Source of the DNA: Dactylosporangium sp. AC04546
GTDB lineage: Bacteria > Actinomycetota > Actinomycetes > Mycobacteriales > Micromonosporaceae
Assembly (NCBI RefSeq): GCF_022095675.1
Contig: NZ_JAHYSG010000067.1
Location: forward strand, 4,112-68,111
Reading direction: 5' to 3'
Length of the DNA stretch: 64,000 nucleotides
Below the pieces are notes generated by a model. The model saw only the letters and a program-made list of their open reading frames with translations, had not been told where the DNA came from and searched no databases. Every line of letters begins with the position of its first letter. The first letter of the stretch is position 1. Positions 17,606-28,054 of this stretch are shown here, one piece after another. Made by a program: the position numbers and the translations under genes.

Positions 17606-18774
17606 ACCGCCCGCTCGCCCTCACCACCACCGTTGTTCTCGTGATGCTGGGCGCCGTCCCCGCCGGCGCCGCCCCACAACCCTCCCGCTGCGACTCGTCC
17701 GTCCCGTACCGCGCCGGCACCGACGGCTACTCCGCGTTCCGCATCCCAGCGGTCGTGCAGGCCCGCGGCGGCACGCTGCTGGCCTTCGCCGAGGGCCGCA
17801 AGGGCGGCCTGTCCGACGCGGGCGACATCGACCTGGTGCTCAAACGCTCGACGGACGGCGGCTGCACCTGGGGCCCGCTGCAGATGGTGTACGACAGCGG
17901 CCCGAACACGTCCGGCAACCCCGCGCCGGTGGTGACCGCCACGGGCCGGGTGGTCCTGCTGTCGACGTACAACGCGGGCACGGCCACGGAGGCCCAGATC
18001 ATGCGCGGCGAGGTGACCCCGGAGCAGAGCCGCCGGGTGTTCGTCCAGCACAGCGACGACGAGGGCCGCACGTGGAGCACCCCGACCGAGCTCACGGCGT
18101 CGGCCAAGCAGCCCACTTGGCGCTGGTACGCGACAGGCCCGGGCCACGCGCTGCGCCTGCGGACGGGCCGCTTGGTGGTCCCGGCCAACCACTCGTCGGC
18201 ACCGCCGGCAGGCTCGACAGACGCAGGCACCGAGGCGAAGTACTACGGCGCCCACTCGCTGCTGAGCGACGACGGCGGCGAGACGTGGCGGATAGGCTTC
18301 GTGGACGGCGTGTACGACGGCTACCTCAACTCCAACGAGTCGACGGCGGCCGAACTCCCGGACGGCCGCGTGTACTTCAACACCCGCGAACACAACGGCA
18401 CGGCCCCCGGCAACCGCGCGGACGCGATCTCCCTGGACGGCGGCGCCACCCTGACCCCGGGGTACTACCGTCCACAAGCGACCATCGTGGGCCCGGTGGT
18501 CCAGGGCAGCGTGCTGCAGCTGTCGGGCAAGAACGCCCCGCTGGTCTACTCGGGCCCGGCCGACCCGGCCGCCCGCGCGGCGATGACGCTGCGCGTGAGC
18601 CGCGACGGCGGCGTGACGTTCACGCCGGCGCTTCCGTTGTCGGGCCTGCCGGCCGCGTACTCCGACCTGGTCCAGCTGGACGGCGCCACGCTGGGCGTGC
18701 TGTACGAGACGGGCGACCTGGGCGCCAACGAGACGATCACCTTCCGCCGGGTCCCGGTCCGAGCCCTGGGCTGA
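17602..18774 (+). CDS. Secreted GH33 exo-alpha-sialidase (single domain)
   Basis: A 390-residue sialidase, shorter than the one at 12937 because it lacks the LamG domain. The signal peptide is about residues 1-24 (VPAGAAPQ). The propeller shows FRIPAVVQARGGTLLAFAEGRK, Asp-boxes STDGGCTW, SDDEGRTW, SDDGGETW and SRDGGVTF, the TAAELPDGRVYFNTRE strand with the catalytic Glu region, and AYSDLVQLDG near the tyrosine. The ATG overlaps the GH42 stop (ATGA), so it is the second gene of that operon. Two sialidases in one island may differ in linkage preference or location; the sequence does not say which. Confidence 0.92.
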   Translation: MNRPLALTTTVVLVMLGAVPAGAAPQPSRCDSSVPYRAGTDGYSAFRIPAVVQARGGTLLAFAEGRKGGLSDAGDIDLVLKRSTDGGCTWGPLQMVYDSGPNTSGNPAPVVTATGRVVLLSTYNAGTATEAQIMRGEVTPEQSRRVFVQHSDDEGRTWSTPTELTASAKQPTWRWYATGPGHALRLRTGRLVVPANHSSAPPAGSTDAGTEAKYYGAHSLLSDDGGETWRIGFVDGVYDGYLNSNESTAAELPDGRVYFNTREHNGTAPGNRADAISLDGGATLTPGYYRPQATIVGPVVQGSVLQLSGKNAPLVYSGPADPAARAAMTLRVSRDGGVTFTPALPLSGLPAAYSDLVQLDGATLGVLYETGDLGANETITFRRVPVRALG

Positions 18775-18822
18775 CCCGTTCGGGCGTCGCGCTCCGGCTC
18801 CGCATCTGCCACGATCGTTCGG

Positions 18823-19438
18823 ATGCAGCGCCGGAGCGCCACGCAGATCAAGTACGCCGAGGTCCGCAAGCTGGTCCAGGACGCGGGCGCCGACCACCCT
18901 TTGCTGGCGGCCGTCGACCGCCTCATGTCGGTGTCGATGCTGGTCGCGCCGCTCCTCCCAGGCGCCGGCGCTGCGGCGCTGCCGCTGCTGAGCCTGTTCG
19001 ACGCGAAGGCGGACCTGATCCGGCGGGCGAACGAGCTCGTGCGGTTCTTCGCGAGGAGCGGTTACAGGGCCGCCCGGTGCGGATCGTGGTGACCAGCCGC
19101 TGCTGCTGCTCATGCTCGCTGTGTACGCGTCGGCACCCGGCGCCCGCCTCACCGGCCTCGCACCCAGCTCTACTCGTCGCTGCTGCGTCGGTTCATCGAG
19201 CGTGAACGCCACAAGGACCGCGACCCGGCTCGAACGGCGCTCCGATCGCGATGCGACTGACATGCGGTCGACCGCGGCCGCGCTGGTACTCAGCCGGGCC
19301 GCGTGGAGTTCGGATCGGTTGGCCTGGTTCGACTGGCTCGATCGGACGCGCCGGACCGCCGTGCTGGAGCTGCTGCGCCGCGCCGCGGCGCGGTGGGGAA
19401 CGGGGGACGAGATGAGCCGTCTGCAGTCGACTTCGTAA
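18823..19438 (+). pseudogene. Decayed NACHT-like (STAND) gene remnant
   Basis: An 89-residue frame (18823-19092) encodes QIKYAEVRKLVQDAGADHPL and LPLLSLFDAKADLIRRANEL, resembling the helical N-terminal domain that precedes NACHT ATPases in actinobacteria. It breaks off in RAARCGSW. Another frame downstream (about 19163-19260) gives TQLYSSLLRRFIERERHK, like a segment found after the nucleotide-binding domain, and a third frame (19260-19438) gives LVLSRAAWSSDRLAWFDWLD. No Walker A or B survives between them. I read this as a deletion and frameshift relic of a NACHT protein, a class that includes phage-defence proteins. It lies between the two halves of the sialic-acid island. The family assignment is from memory of sequence style and is tentative. 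Confidence 0.4.
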
Positions 19439-19442
19439 CGCG

Positions 19443-20177
19443 TCAGGCTCCCGGTTCGGCGCTGTCGGCGTCCCTGGACGCCAGGCGGGCCAGGCGGGAG
19501 CGGACGCCCGCGAAGTGGGCTCGCATCGCCGCCGCGGCGGCCTCCTTGTCGCCCGCCACCACCGCGTCGCGGATGTCGCGGTGCTTGCGGGCCACCTCCA
19601 GCGGGGCCTCGTCCGGGTCGCCCAGCTCGTCGTGCAGCTGGTGGTACACGTCCCAGAACGCGCTCAGGAGCTGGCCCACCAGCGGGTTGCCCAGTGGGCG
19701 GTACAGCACGTCGTGGAACAGTTTGTCCGTCTCCGGGGTCACCAGGCCCACCTGTGACTCGGCGTCCATCCGGGCCAGGACCTCGTCCACCGTCGCCGAC
19801 GACGCGGCCGGGTAGCCGTCGATCAGCAGCTGCACCAGACCCGTTTCGAGGGCCTCGCGCAGCTCGATCAGGTGGCCCAGATGGCTGCTGATGCGGCCGT
19901 GGAAGGTCAGCTCGTCCACCAGGCCGTTGAGCGACATCCGACCCACGAACATGCCGAAGCCGTGGCGGATGTCGACGATGCCCACGGCCTGAAGGGCCTT
20001 CAACGCCTCGCGGACCGCGTTGCGGCCCACGCCCAGCTCCTCTACCAGCTCCGACTCGGTCGGCAGTGGGTCGCCGGCGGTCAGGCGGCGGCGGACGATC
20101 AGCTCCTTGACCTCATCCTGCACCTCCAGGGCCCGGCTCCGGCGCCGGCGGCCGGTGAAACTGCGCGCGGTGGTCAT
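19443..20177 (-). CDS. FadR-type GntR regulator, copy 2 of the sialic-acid island
   Basis: A 244-residue paralogue of the GntR protein at 14827-15507. The winged helix VQDEVKELIVRRRLTAGDPLPTESELVEELGVGRNAVREALKALQAVGIVDIRHGFGMFVG aligns with copy 1 without gaps, and the FCD domain shares FHDVLYRPLGNPLVGQLLSAFWDVYHQL. The recognition helices (SRNSVREAIRALQ and GRNAVREALKALQ) are close enough to expect related operators. ATG 20177 follows a GGGGAG sequence. Upstream in-frame starts overlap the operator at 20205-20217. It is divergent from the importer operon and probably represses it. The ligand is presumably sialic acid or ManNAc(-6P). Confidence 0.85.
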   Translation of the reverse strand: MTTARSFTGRRRRSRALEVQDEVKELIVRRRLTAGDPLPTESELVEELGVGRNAVREALKALQAVGIVDIRHGFGMFVGRMSLNGLVDELTFHGRISSHLGHLIELREALETGLVQLLIDGYPAASSATVDEVLARMDAESQVGLVTPETDKLFHDVLYRPLGNPLVGQLLSAFWDVYHQLHDELGDPDEAPLEVARKHRDIRDAVVAGDKEAAAAAMRAHFAGVRSRLARLASRDADSAEPGA

Positions 20178-20204
20178 GCGGCTCCCCAGGGTCGTGATCT
20201 GGTG

Positions 20205-20217
20205 GGACATCCTACGA
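20205..20217. promoter_or_regulatory. GntR-type half-site in front of GntR copy 2
   Basis: GGACATCCTACGA matches the right arm of the sialidase operator (GACATCCTACGT on the opposite strand). It lies 28 bases upstream of the GntR start and suggests autoregulation. Confidence 0.5.
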
Positions 20218-20244
20218 CGGATCCGCCGGCCCAAGGGAAGCCCC

Positions 20245-20273
20245 TTGACCCGGGCATGATCCGCACCTAGCCT
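20245..20273 (+). promoter_or_regulatory. Promoter of the sialic-acid importer operon
   Basis: TTGACC (20245-20250) and TAGCCT (20268-20273) are separated by 17 bases. The operator at 20288-20309 lies just downstream, as in the GH42 operon. Confidence 0.6.
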
Positions 20274-20287
20274 CCACAATACGACAG

Positions 20288-20309
20288 GACATGGGATGTG
20301 GGACGTCCA
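20288..20309. promoter_or_regulatory. GntR-type operator of the importer operon
   Basis: Read on the minus strand the half-sites are GGACGTCCCAC and ATCCCATGTCC, the same arrangement as the GH42 operator with three substitutions in 22. It lies 28 bases before the GTG start and precedes an AGGAGG ribosome site. Confidence 0.7.
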
Positions 20310-20336
20310 ACCTCACCCGCCAATATAGGAGGCACC

Positions 20337-21956
20337 GTGCACACCCCGGCACCACGGCACGCGTTCAGCCGCCGCGACTTCCTGCGGTACTCCGGCGCGC
20401 TCGGCGCGGCCGCGACGATCAGCTCCACGCTCGCCGCCTGCGGCGGCCCCGCCTCCACCAGCTCGTCCGGCGGTGGCGGCGACAAGGATCTCATCACCGC
20501 CGTCATCGGCTACGGCAACGACCAGAGCTGGGACCCGACGATGACGGCCTCGGCGTTCTCGATGGCCGCCAACGTCCACATCTACGAGGGCCTGCTCGAC
20601 ACCGACCCGATCACCCGCCAGCCGTACCCGGCCCTGGCCACCGCACTGCCCACCGACGTCAACGCCACGACCTGGAAGTTCACGCTCCGCGAGGGCGCCA
20701 AGTGGCACGACGACCAGCCGGTCACCGTCGACGACGTGCTGTTCACCTACGAGCGGGTGCTCGACCCGAAGGCCAACGTGCTCATCGGCTCGTTCTTCCG
20801 CTCCTGGCTGGAGACCGTGCGCAAGGTCGACGACCGCAGCGTCGAGCTGGTGTTCAAGTTCCCGTTCCCCGACGCCGTGCAGCGGCTCACGATCGCGAAG
20901 ATCATGCCGAAGCACGTGTTCGGCGTGGCCGGCGGCTGGGACGCCGCCAAGGGTGGCAAGGCGGTCGGGTCCGGGCCGTACAAGCAGGCCTCGCACCAGC
21001 CGAAGTCCAACACGACGTTCGAGGCGTACGCCGGCTACAACGGCCCCCGCCCGGCCACGGTCAAGAAGATGAACTGGCTCAGCATCGTCGACGCGTCCGC
21101 CCGCGTCGCGAAGATCTCCGGCGGCGCCGCCGAGGCGCAGATCGCCGACAACGTGCCCTACGCGAACATCGACCAGCTCACCAAGTCGGGGCTGAACGTC
21201 GAGGGCGGCAAGGGCATGAACCACATGTTCCTGATGTTCAACACCTCGGCCAAGCCGTTCGACGACGTCCGGGTCCGCCAGGCCCTGCTGTACGCCATCG
21301 ACACCAAGAAGATGATCGACGTGGCGCTCAAGGGCCACGGGACGGCGTCGACGAGCTTCCTCAACCAGGACAACCCGTCGTACCAGAAGGCGGCGACCGT
21401 CTACGACTACAACCCCGACAAGGCCAAGGCGCTGCTCAGCGAGGCCGGCGTCAGCGGCCTCACGATCACGCTCATGGCGGTCAACGTCAGCTGGATCGCC
21501 GACTGCCTGCCGACCATCGCCAACTCGTGGGAGGCGGTCGGCATCAAGACCACCCTGCAGCCGCAGGACACCAGCGCGCTGTTCACCAAGATGGATCAGT
21601 CGCAGGGCTACCAGGTCGTCGCGGCGGCGTCCAACCCCAACCAGTTCGGCCTCGACGCCGACCTGATCATGCGGTACAACTACACGTCCGGCGGCACGTG
21701 GATGAAGTACACGAAATGGGACTCGAGCCCGGCCGCCAAGGACCTCTTCGCGAAGATGGACGCGGCCACCGCCGAGCCGGACCCGAAGAAGAAGCTCGAC
21801 CTCGTGCACCAGTACCTCGACGTCATCGCCGAGCAGGCCGTGCTCTACCCGGTCGTGCACACCGAGCTCATGACGGCGTGGGACGCCAAGAAGCTCAGCG
21901 GGGTGCGGGCCCAGGGCTACCCCGGCATCAACCTCCTGCAGGCCAAGCGGGTCTAG
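20337..21956 (+). CDS. Peptide-type ABC binding lipoprotein, probably for sialic acid (SatA/SiaE-like)
   Basis: A 539-residue family-5 solute-binding protein. A twin-arginine motif (SRRDFLRYSG) precedes a lipobox (STLAACGG), so it is exported folded and lipid-anchored. Family-5 landmarks are NVHIYEGLL, WKFTLREGAKWHD, GSGPYK and FDDVRVRQALLYAIDTKKM. The start is GTG 20337 with AGGAGG 6 bases upstream. Family 5 includes dipeptide and nickel binders, but also the sialic-acid binders SatA (Haemophilus ducreyi) and SiaE (Corynebacterium glutamicum). The nanA gene at the end of this operon and the flanking sialidases make sialic acid the best guess. Confidence 0.85.
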   Translation: MHTPAPRHAFSRRDFLRYSGALGAAATISSTLAACGGPASTSSSGGGGDKDLITAVIGYGNDQSWDPTMTASAFSMAANVHIYEGLLDTDPITRQPYPALATALPTDVNATTWKFTLREGAKWHDDQPVTVDDVLFTYERVLDPKANVLIGSFFRSWLETVRKVDDRSVELVFKFPFPDAVQRLTIAKIMPKHVFGVAGGWDAAKGGKAVGSGPYKQASHQPKSNTTFEAYAGYNGPRPATVKKMNWLSIVDASARVAKISGGAAEAQIADNVPYANIDQLTKSGLNVEGGKGMNHMFLMFNTSAKPFDDVRVRQALLYAIDTKKMIDVALKGHGTASTSFLNQDNPSYQKAATVYDYNPDKAKALLSEAGVSGLTITLMAVNVSWIADCLPTIANSWEAVGIKTTLQPQDTSALFTKMDQSQGYQVVAAASNPNQFGLDADLIMRYNYTSGGTWMKYTKWDSSPAAKDLFAKMDAATAEPDPKKKLDLVHQYLDVIAEQAVLYPVVHTELMTAWDAKKLSGVRAQGYPGINLLQAKRV

Positions 21957-21964
21957 GACAGGCG

Positions 21965-21990
21965 CCCGCGCCGGCCATCACCGGCGCGGG
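21965..21990 (+). other. Intercistronic hairpin after the binding-protein gene
   Basis: A perfect 10-bp stem (CCCGCGCCGG and its complement) with a 6-base loop lies between the binding protein and the first permease. Such hairpins often stabilise the upstream mRNA and allow more binding protein than permease. There is no T-run. Confidence 0.6.
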
Positions 21991-22017
21991 CCGCCGCAGG
22001 AGGAAAGGAGACCCAAG

Positions 22018-22976
22018 GTGGCCATGGTCGTCCGGATGCTCGTGCGCCGGCTGCTCATCCTCGTGCCGCTGCTGCTCGGCGTCATCGCGTTCGTCTTCAT
22101 CATCATGCGCTTCTCCGACAGCAAGCCGGAGTACGCGTACTTCCAGGGCGCCAACCCGACCCCGGAGCAGATCCGGCAGTTCCAGGAGGAGAACGGGCTG
22201 CTGGACCCGCTGCCGGTGCGCTACGTGCGGTTCGTCGGCGACCTGCTGCACGGCGACATGGGCACCAGCGTGCTGACCAAGGCGCCGGTGCTCGACTCGG
22301 TGTCCACCGCGCTGCCGCTCACCGTCCAGCTGACCCTGCTCGGGCTGCTCGTCGCCGTGGTGCTCGCGATGCTGTTCGGCGTCACCGCGGCCATCTTCCG
22401 GGACCGGTGGCCCGACCAGCTGATCCGCCTGGTCTCGCTGATCGGCGTGGCCGCGCCCGCGTTCTGGCTGGCGTTGCTGATGATTCAGTACCTCGCCGTC
22501 GGCCGCGGCTGGTTCCCCACCGGCGGCTACATCAACCCGGCCGACTCGTTCAGCGGCTGGCTGCGCTCGATGACGCTGCCCGCGCTGTCCCTGTCGCTGC
22601 CGGTCGCCGCCCAGCTGACCCGGATCATCCGCACGTCGATGGTCGAGGAGTTGGACAAGGACTACGTGCGCACGGCGATCGGCAGCGGCCTGCCGCCGGT
22701 CGTGGTCGTCGGCCGCAACGTGCTGCGCAACGCCCTCATCACCCCGCTCACCGTGCTCGGCCTGCGGGTCGGCTACCTGCTCGGCGGCGCCGTCGTCATC
22801 GAGCAGATCTACTCGCTGCCCGGCATGGGCCAGCTCATGATCAACGCCGTGCGGGACGGCGACCCGGCCGTCGTGCAGGGCGTCGTGCTCACCATCGCGG
22901 TCGGCTTCGTCGTCGTGAACCTCGTCGTCGACGTGCTGTACCTCATCGTCAACCCCCGACTCAGGAGCGCCGCCTG

Positions 22977-22977
<1 letters not shown>
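22018..22977 (+). CDS. ABC importer permease, DppB type
   Basis: A 319-residue membrane protein with about six helices, beginning MVVRMLVRRLLILVPLLLGVIAFVFIIMRF as DppB/OppB proteins do. The family motif ARTAIGSGLP-like loop is present as DYVRTAIGSGLPPVVVVGRNVLRNALITPLTVLG, and the C-terminus has VIEQIYSLPGMGQLMINAV. GTG 22018 follows AAAGGAG. It overlaps the next start by one base (TGATG). Confidence 0.88.
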
Positions 22978-24895
<1,918 letters not shown>

Positions 24896-24899
<4 letters not shown>

Positions 24900-25906
24900 C
24901 CGCGCTCCTGGACCTCAGCGACGTGCACGTCGTGCACAAGGCCCGCACCGGCGGGGTGTTCCGCCGCGACCGGGTGTACGCGCTCACCGGCGCCGACCTC
25001 ACCGTCGGCCCGGGGGAGACGGTCGGCATCGTCGGCGAGTCCGGCTGCGGCAAGTCGACCCTCGCCCGGGTCCTCGTCGGGCTCCAGCGGCCCACCGCCG
25101 GCACCGTGCGGTTCCGCGGCGACGACATCTGGGCCCTGCCCGCCGACCGGCGCCGCCGGATGATCGGCGCGAGCACCGGCATGGTGTTCCAGGACCCTTC
25201 GACCGCGCTCAACCGCCGCCTGCCGGTCCGGCAGATCCTGCGCGACCCGCTCGACGTGCACCGCCGCGGTACCGCCGGGGAACGCGACGAGCGCGTCCGC
25301 GAACTCCTGCGGCTGGTCGGCCTGCCGGCGAGCGCCGCCGACGTGCTGCCGGGCCAGCTGTCCGGCGGCCAGCGGCAGCGGGTCGCCATCGCGCGGGCCC
25401 TCGCCCTGGACCCGGATCTGCTCATCGCCGACGAGCCGACCAGCGCGCTGGACGTGTCGGTCCGCGCACAGATCCTCAACCTGCTGCTCGACCTGCGGGA
25501 ACGGCTGAACCTGGCGCTGGTGTTCGTGTCGCACGACATCCAGACCGTCCGGCGCATGAGCGACCGGGTCATCACGATGTACCTCGGGCGCATCGTCGAG
25601 CAGGCGCCGGCCACGGCGGTACCGGCGGGCGCCCGCCATCCGTACACCCGGGCGCTGTTCTCGGCCACGCCGGGCCTGCTCGACCCGATCGACCCGATCC
25701 CGCTCGTCGGCCCGGTGCCGTCGGCGACCCGGCCGCCGAGCGGGTGCCCGTTCCGGACCCGCTGCTGGAAGGCGGACGAGACCTGCGCCGGCGCGATGCC
25801 GCCGGCCGAGCACGAGGCGGACGGGCACGCCTTCCGCTGCTACCACCCGGTGCGCGACGGAGCCACCGACCGTGAACTGATCAGCCAAGCACAGGAGCGC
25901 ACATGA
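24896..25906 (+). CDS. ABC importer ATPase, DppF type
   Basis: A 336-residue ATPase pairing with the fused ATPase in the upstream protein. Walker A GESGCGKST, Q-loop VFQDPSTALNRR, signature [15 protein letters not shown], Walker B LIADEPTSALDVS, switch FVSHDIQTVRR, and the C-terminal cysteine set GCPFRTRCWKADETC. The ATG overlaps the preceding stop by ATGA with GGAGG upstream, and the stop overlaps the nanA start. All five importer/lyase genes are thus translationally linked. Confidence 0.9.
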
Positions 25907-26832
25907 GCACCGCCACCGCACTGACCGGCGTCATCCCGCCGGTGTGCACCCCGCTGACGCCGGACTTCGCCGTCGACACCGCGTCGCTGACCCGGCTGCT
26001 CGACCACCTGCTGGCCGGCGGGGTCGACGGGCTGTTCGTCCTCGGCTCGACGTCGGAGGTGGCGTACCTGCCCGACGCGCACCGCCGGGTCGTCCTCGAC
26101 ACCGTCGTCGGCCATGTCGCCGGGCAGGTGCCGGTGCTGGCCGGCGTCATCGACATGACGACCCTGCGGGTGCTCGACCACGTGCGGGCCGCGGTCGACG
26201 CGGGCGTCGACGGGCTCGTCGCGACCGCGCCGTTCTACGCCCGCACTCACCCGGTCGAGATCGCGCTGCACTTCCGGACCATCGCCGCCGCTGCCGGGCT
26301 CCCGCTGTACGCCTACGACCTGCCGGTCTCCGTGCACTCCAAGCTGCCCGGCGACCTGCTGCTCGACCTGGCCGGCGAGGGCGTCCTGGCCGGGCTGAAG
26401 GACTCCAGCGGCGACGAGGGCGGCTTCCGCAACGTGCTGCTCGGCCGGCGCGAGCGCGACGGGCTGGCCGGCTTCAGCGTGCTGACCGGCTCGGAGCTCA
26501 CCGTCGACTCGGCGCTGTGGATGGGCGCCGACGGCGTGGTGCCCGGCCTCGGCAACGTCGACCCGCACGGGTACACGCGCCTCTACCGGGCCGCGGCCGC
26601 CGGTGACTGGGCCGCGGCCCGCACCGAGCAGGAGCGCCTGGTGCGGCTCTTCGACCTGGTCACCGTCGGCCGCGGCCGGATGGGCCACGGCTCCTCCGCG
26701 CTGGGCGCCTTCAAGGCCGCCCTCTACCTGCGTGGGGTCATCGCCCACCCGACGACCGCGGTGCCACAGATCCCGCTCGATGACGCGGAGATCGCCGCCG
26801 TCGGGAAGTATCTGGCAGCCGCAGGTCTTTGA
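25903..26832 (+). CDS. nanA: N-acetylneuraminate lyase (DapA/NanA family)
   Basis: A 309-residue class I aldolase. It would cleave N-acetylneuraminate to N-acetylmannosamine and pyruvate in the cytoplasm. The barrel shows GVIPPVCTPLTPD, the pyruvate-binding GSTSE (usually GSTGE), the catalytic tyrosine in LYAYDLPVSVHS and the Schiff-base lysine in LAGLKDSSGD. Other family members (dihydrodipicolinate synthase, keto-deoxy-sugar aldolases) share these residues, so the assignment rests on the importer and sialidases around it. AGGAG precedes the ATG. The last 95 bases overlap the acyltransferase gene on the opposite strand. Confidence 0.8.
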   Translation: MSTATALTGVIPPVCTPLTPDFAVDTASLTRLLDHLLAGGVDGLFVLGSTSEVAYLPDAHRRVVLDTVVGHVAGQVPVLAGVIDMTTLRVLDHVRAAVDAGVDGLVATAPFYARTHPVEIALHFRTIAAAAGLPLYAYDLPVSVHSKLPGDLLLDLAGEGVLAGLKDSSGDEGGFRNVLLGRRERDGLAGFSVLTGSELTVDSALWMGADGVVPGLGNVDPHGYTRLYRAAAAGDWAAARTEQERLVRLFDLVTVGRGRMGHGSSALGAFKAALYLRGVIAHPTTAVPQIPLDDAEIAAVGKYLAAAGL

Positions 26833-28003
26833 GGGTCAGCGCCCGGCGCTCGACCAGGTGCCAGGACACCGCCGCGAGCGCCACGGTCAGGGCCAGGCTG
26901 ATGCTGGTGTAGGCCGCGTAGCCCCACGCGCTGACCCCGAGCGTGGCCAGCACCTGCTGGACGACGAACCCGTAGATGTAGATGCCGTAGGAGTAGTCGT
27001 CGGTCGCCCCGATCCGGCGCAGCCGCCGCGGCATCCGCACCGCGGCCCAGACCAGCAGGTAGGCCAGCGCCGGGAAGCCGGCGACGAAGAACCCGCCCAA
27101 CAGCAGGCTCGCCGCCAGGGCCACCGTGCAGACGGCGGCCAGCTCGTCGCTGATCGGGACGCGCTCGCGGTACAACTCGATGGTGGCCCCCATCAGGAAC
27201 AGGGCGCCCAGGTGGATCAGCCACTGCACCGACACGGTGCCGAGCAGCGGCAGCACGACCGCGCTGTAGTACTCCGACGGCGGCCCGGTCGGGATCCACC
27301 CGCGCAGCTGGTCGGCGACCACGAAGCCGAACAGCACCCCGGCCAGCGCCGGCACCAGCCACCGCGCGCGGCGCAGCACCGCGGTCACGGCCAGCACGGC
27401 GACGGCGGCGTAGCAGGTCGTCTCGTAGATGAGTGACCACAGCGCGCCGTCGAAGACGCTGGTGCCGCCGATCTGCCGGCCCCACGGGGTGTCCGCCAGG
27501 AGGTCGTGGATGCCGTACTGCCGGACGCCCGTGAACCAGTTGCCCGTCACGTACTGCATCGGCCCCTTGGGCCCGCCCCAGAACCCGGCGAGCGTGCCGC
27601 GCTCGTACAGCGCGACAAGTGGCGCGACGACGAACGCCGTCACCAGCAGACAGACCCACAGTCCCGGCAGGATCCGCAGGGCCCGGTGCCAGGCGAAGCG
27701 GACCACGCCGGTGCGGCGGGCGGACCGGGTGATGAGCAGCCCGGAGATGACGAAGAAGCCGTAGACGGCCAGGGTGCCGATGTTGGTCTGGCCGTGGAAC
27801 ACGGTGGTGCCGAGGTCCTCCCAGCCGAAGCCGAGCGATCCGGCGTGGTCGAAGACGACGGCGAGGGCCAGCAGCAGCCGCAGCGCGCCGATGCCGTTGT
27901 CCCTGCCGTGCCATTCGGTTTCCAAGGTGTACCGCTGGTGCCGCTCGATGGCGGGCACTTCGCGGGCATGCGGAATCGCCCGCCCGCCGGCGGTTGTAGA
28001 CAT
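26738..28003 (-). CDS. Membrane acyltransferase, acyltransferase-3 family
   Basis: A 421-residue OafA-like protein with about ten membrane helices. It moves acetyl or other acyl groups onto cell-surface or secreted sugars. Visible landmarks are IGALRLLLALAVVFDHAG with the conserved histidine, the arginine-rich FAWHRALRILPGLWV, and WSLIYETTCY, the WSLxxE motif of the family. The frame runs 95 bases into nanA on the other strand, and the last 35 residues (SRRRRSPRHRAGSVAPRSSGG) are a basic tail made of that overlap. The tail may have arisen when an original stop was lost. The substrate is unknown. Confidence 0.85.
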   Translation of the reverse strand: MSTTAGGRAIPHAREVPAIERHQRYTLETEWHGRDNGIGALRLLLALAVVFDHAGSLGFGWEDLGTTVFHGQTNIGTLAVYGFFVISGLLITRSARRTGVVRFAWHRALRILPGLWVCLLVTAFVVAPLVALYERGTLAGFWGGPKGPMQYVTGNWFTGVRQYGIHDLLADTPWGRQIGGTSVFDGALWSLIYETTCYAAVAVLAVTAVLRRARWLVPALAGVLFGFVVADQLRGWIPTGPPSEYYSAVVLPLLGTVSVQWLIHLGALFLMGATIELYRERVPISDELAAVCTVALAASLLLGGFFVAGFPALAYLLVWAAVRMPRRLRRIGATDDYSYGIYIYGFVVQQVLATLGVSAWGYAAYTSISLALTVALAAVSWHLVERRALTLKDLRLPDTSRRRRSPRHRAGSVAPRSSGGR

Positions 28004-28054
28004 GGGTGCGCTCCGATTGTGGGGTGACGTCCGGTCAGGGGGCTGGGCAGCCCT

